This document shows positions 63,119 through 64,000 of a stretch of 64,000 nucleotides of DNA, one piece after another. This DNA comes from Verrucomicrobiota bacterium. Lineage in GTDB: Bacteria; Verrucomicrobiota; Verrucomicrobiia; Opitutales; Opitutaceae. Positions within the stretch are counted from its first letter, which is position 1. Every line of letters begins with the position of its first letter. The position numbers and the translations under genes were made by a program. Where the stretch lies: positions 1 through 64,000 of the forward strand of contig JACRQG010000025.1 in assembly GCA_016222805.1 (NCBI GenBank), in the 5' to 3' direction. The notes below the pieces were generated by a model that searched no databases, was not told where the DNA came from, and saw only the letters and a program-made list of their open reading frames with translations.

Positions 63119-64000
63119 TCAGAACCGGCGCGTGACCTCCAATGTCCAGGTCCGCCCCGGCAGGAGATTCTGGTTCACCGAGGAGTCGTAGCTGAATCCC
63201 TCCGAACTCGCGAGCGGCGGCTCGAGATCGTTGAGGTTCACCACGCCGAGGCGGATTTCGGTGCCCCGCACCCAGGTCGGCGCCGCGTCGCCAAAGCGGT
63301 AGCCCGCCAGCAAATTGACCGAGAGTGTGGGATCGATCACGCGCCGGTACACGGTTTGACCGGCAGTGAGAAACGGGGCGATGTAAGACGGACGACCGAG
63401 CGACTCGTACACTGCAGCGGTGGTCGTGGCACCGGAATCATGGGTGCGGCCCACGTAATACGCCCCCAGCGAAGCCGACCAGGCGCCGCGCCGCCATCCC
63501 AGCGTCGTCGTGCCGCGCCACCGCGCCGCGCCGCCCGCGTAAAGTCCATTGCTCACCGTGGGCGGCAGGTTGGCCGGGGCGAGCGTCGACTCGGAGCGGG
63601 CGAGATAGGACCAATCCGAGTTTACTACCAGGTTGCCCCAGGCCCGGCGCGGGAGCACGTACCGCAGGCTGAAATCCCACCCCTCGTGCTCGCTGCTGGC
63701 GAGGTTCAGGAACGGCCGGTTGAGAGAGAAGATCTTCCCGGCTGAAGCCGCGGGCCGGCCCGGATTGGCGGCATTGTAGGCGGCGAAAGCCGCCCGGTCC
63801 TCCGGCGTCAGGGCAAATCGCACCACATCGGGGTCGCCTTTGTAGCCGGAGGTGCCGCTGCCCAGATCGATCGACCCAATCGGCACCCCCGCGGCGAGCT
63901 GGGCGCGGGTGTAGGCCTGCAGCAGCGCGGCGTCGCTGTCGCGAATCTGGGCGACGCTGCGCTGTCCGAGCAGATTGGTCCGACTGATCCGCCAGGCATC
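63119..64000 (-). CDS. TonB-dependent receptor, C-terminal part (gene runs off the window)
   Basis: The frame is open to the right edge, so 293 residues are visible. They are beta-strand-rich with alternating hydrophobic residues, in the style of a TonB-dependent receptor barrel (WDFSLRYVLPR, LSVNLLAGYRFGD, GVVNLNDLEPP). They end SYDSSVNQNLLPGRTWTLE and finally TRRF, the usual Phe-terminated last strand. The plug domain and TonB box lie outside the window, so the ligand is unknown. Confidence 0.85.
   Translation of the reverse strand, partial: DAWRISRTNLLGQRSVAQIRDSDAALLQAYTRAQLAAGVPIGSIDLGSGTSGYKGDPDVVRFALTPEDRAAFAAYNAANPGRPAASAGKIFSLNRPFLNLASSEHEGWDFSLRYVLPRRAWGNLVVNSDWSYLARSESTLAPANLPPTVSNGLYAGGAARWRGTTTLGWRRGAWSASLGAYYVGRTHDSGATTTAAVYESLGRPSYIAPFLTAGQTVYRRVIDPTLSVNLLAGYRFGDAAPTWVRGTEIRLGVVNLNDLEPPLASSEGFSYDSSVNQNLLPGRTWTLEVTRRF

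Overview
The window is a GC-rich, densely coded bacterial chromosome segment. The mix of genes suggests a Gram-negative member of the Verrucomicrobiota, most like Opitutaceae. This rests on the outer-membrane proteins (BBP2-type barrel, phosphate-type porin, TonB-dependent receptor), the Wsp chemosensory set, the FucP-type transporter and the general style of the two Pst operons. The assignment comes from protein recognition only, since there is no rRNA in the window. Most genes sit in operons with 4-bp ATGA/GTGA overlaps. Several isolated starts have a CU-rich tract instead of a Shine-Dalgarno sequence.

Layout. 1-2599: tail of an unknown Pro/Ala/Thr-rich protein and an O-antigen-ligase-like protein. 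2768-10491 (minus): a probable operon of CheY-like regulator, membrane histidine kinase, LuxR-type regulator, outer-membrane barrel, Wza-type export protein and Wzz/BY-kinase, which together look like a self-regulated exopolysaccharide export system. 10585-15436: miaA, a lipid-kinase-family gene, a REC-GGDEF diguanylate cyclase, trpA, an endonuclease/phosphatase-family gene and tRNA-His. 15506-15613: a 108-bp MITE-like element with 9-bp target duplications. 15644-25266 (minus): a complete Wsp operon (wspA-B-C-D-E-F) whose last gene carries the WspR receiver fused to a histidine kinase instead of a GGDEF domain. 25395-32531: a LarA homologue, a sugar ABC importer whose binding-protein gene has a one-base frameshift, and a FucP-type permease.

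33728-55849 is a phosphate island. A plus-strand operon encodes a PhoU fused to a degenerate low-molecular-weight phosphatase domain, then PstS, PstC, PstA and two divergent PstB proteins with complementary lost motifs. It converges on a minus-strand operon of porin, PstS, PstC, PstA, PstB, PhoU, PhoB and PhoR, with a PHO-box-like array upstream of the porin. Nearby, four overlapping genes (GT4, MGDG-synthase-like GT28, diacylglycerol-kinase family and PlcP-like phosphoesterase) follow a second PHO-box-like site. They look like a module that swaps phospholipids for glycolipids when phosphate is scarce. Divergent from it are an alpha/beta hydrolase and a GH3-type acyl-adenylating enzyme.

58730-62679 (minus) is a compact pantothenate/coenzyme A operon, panB-panC-coaBC-coaX-panD. 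A second intact copy of the 108-bp element lies upstream of panB. The window ends inside a TonB-dependent receptor gene.

The strongest candidates for new biology are the asymmetric PstB pair with the PhoU-pseudophosphatase fusion, the PHO-box-linked lipid-remodelling operon, and the Wsp pathway with its output domain swapped.
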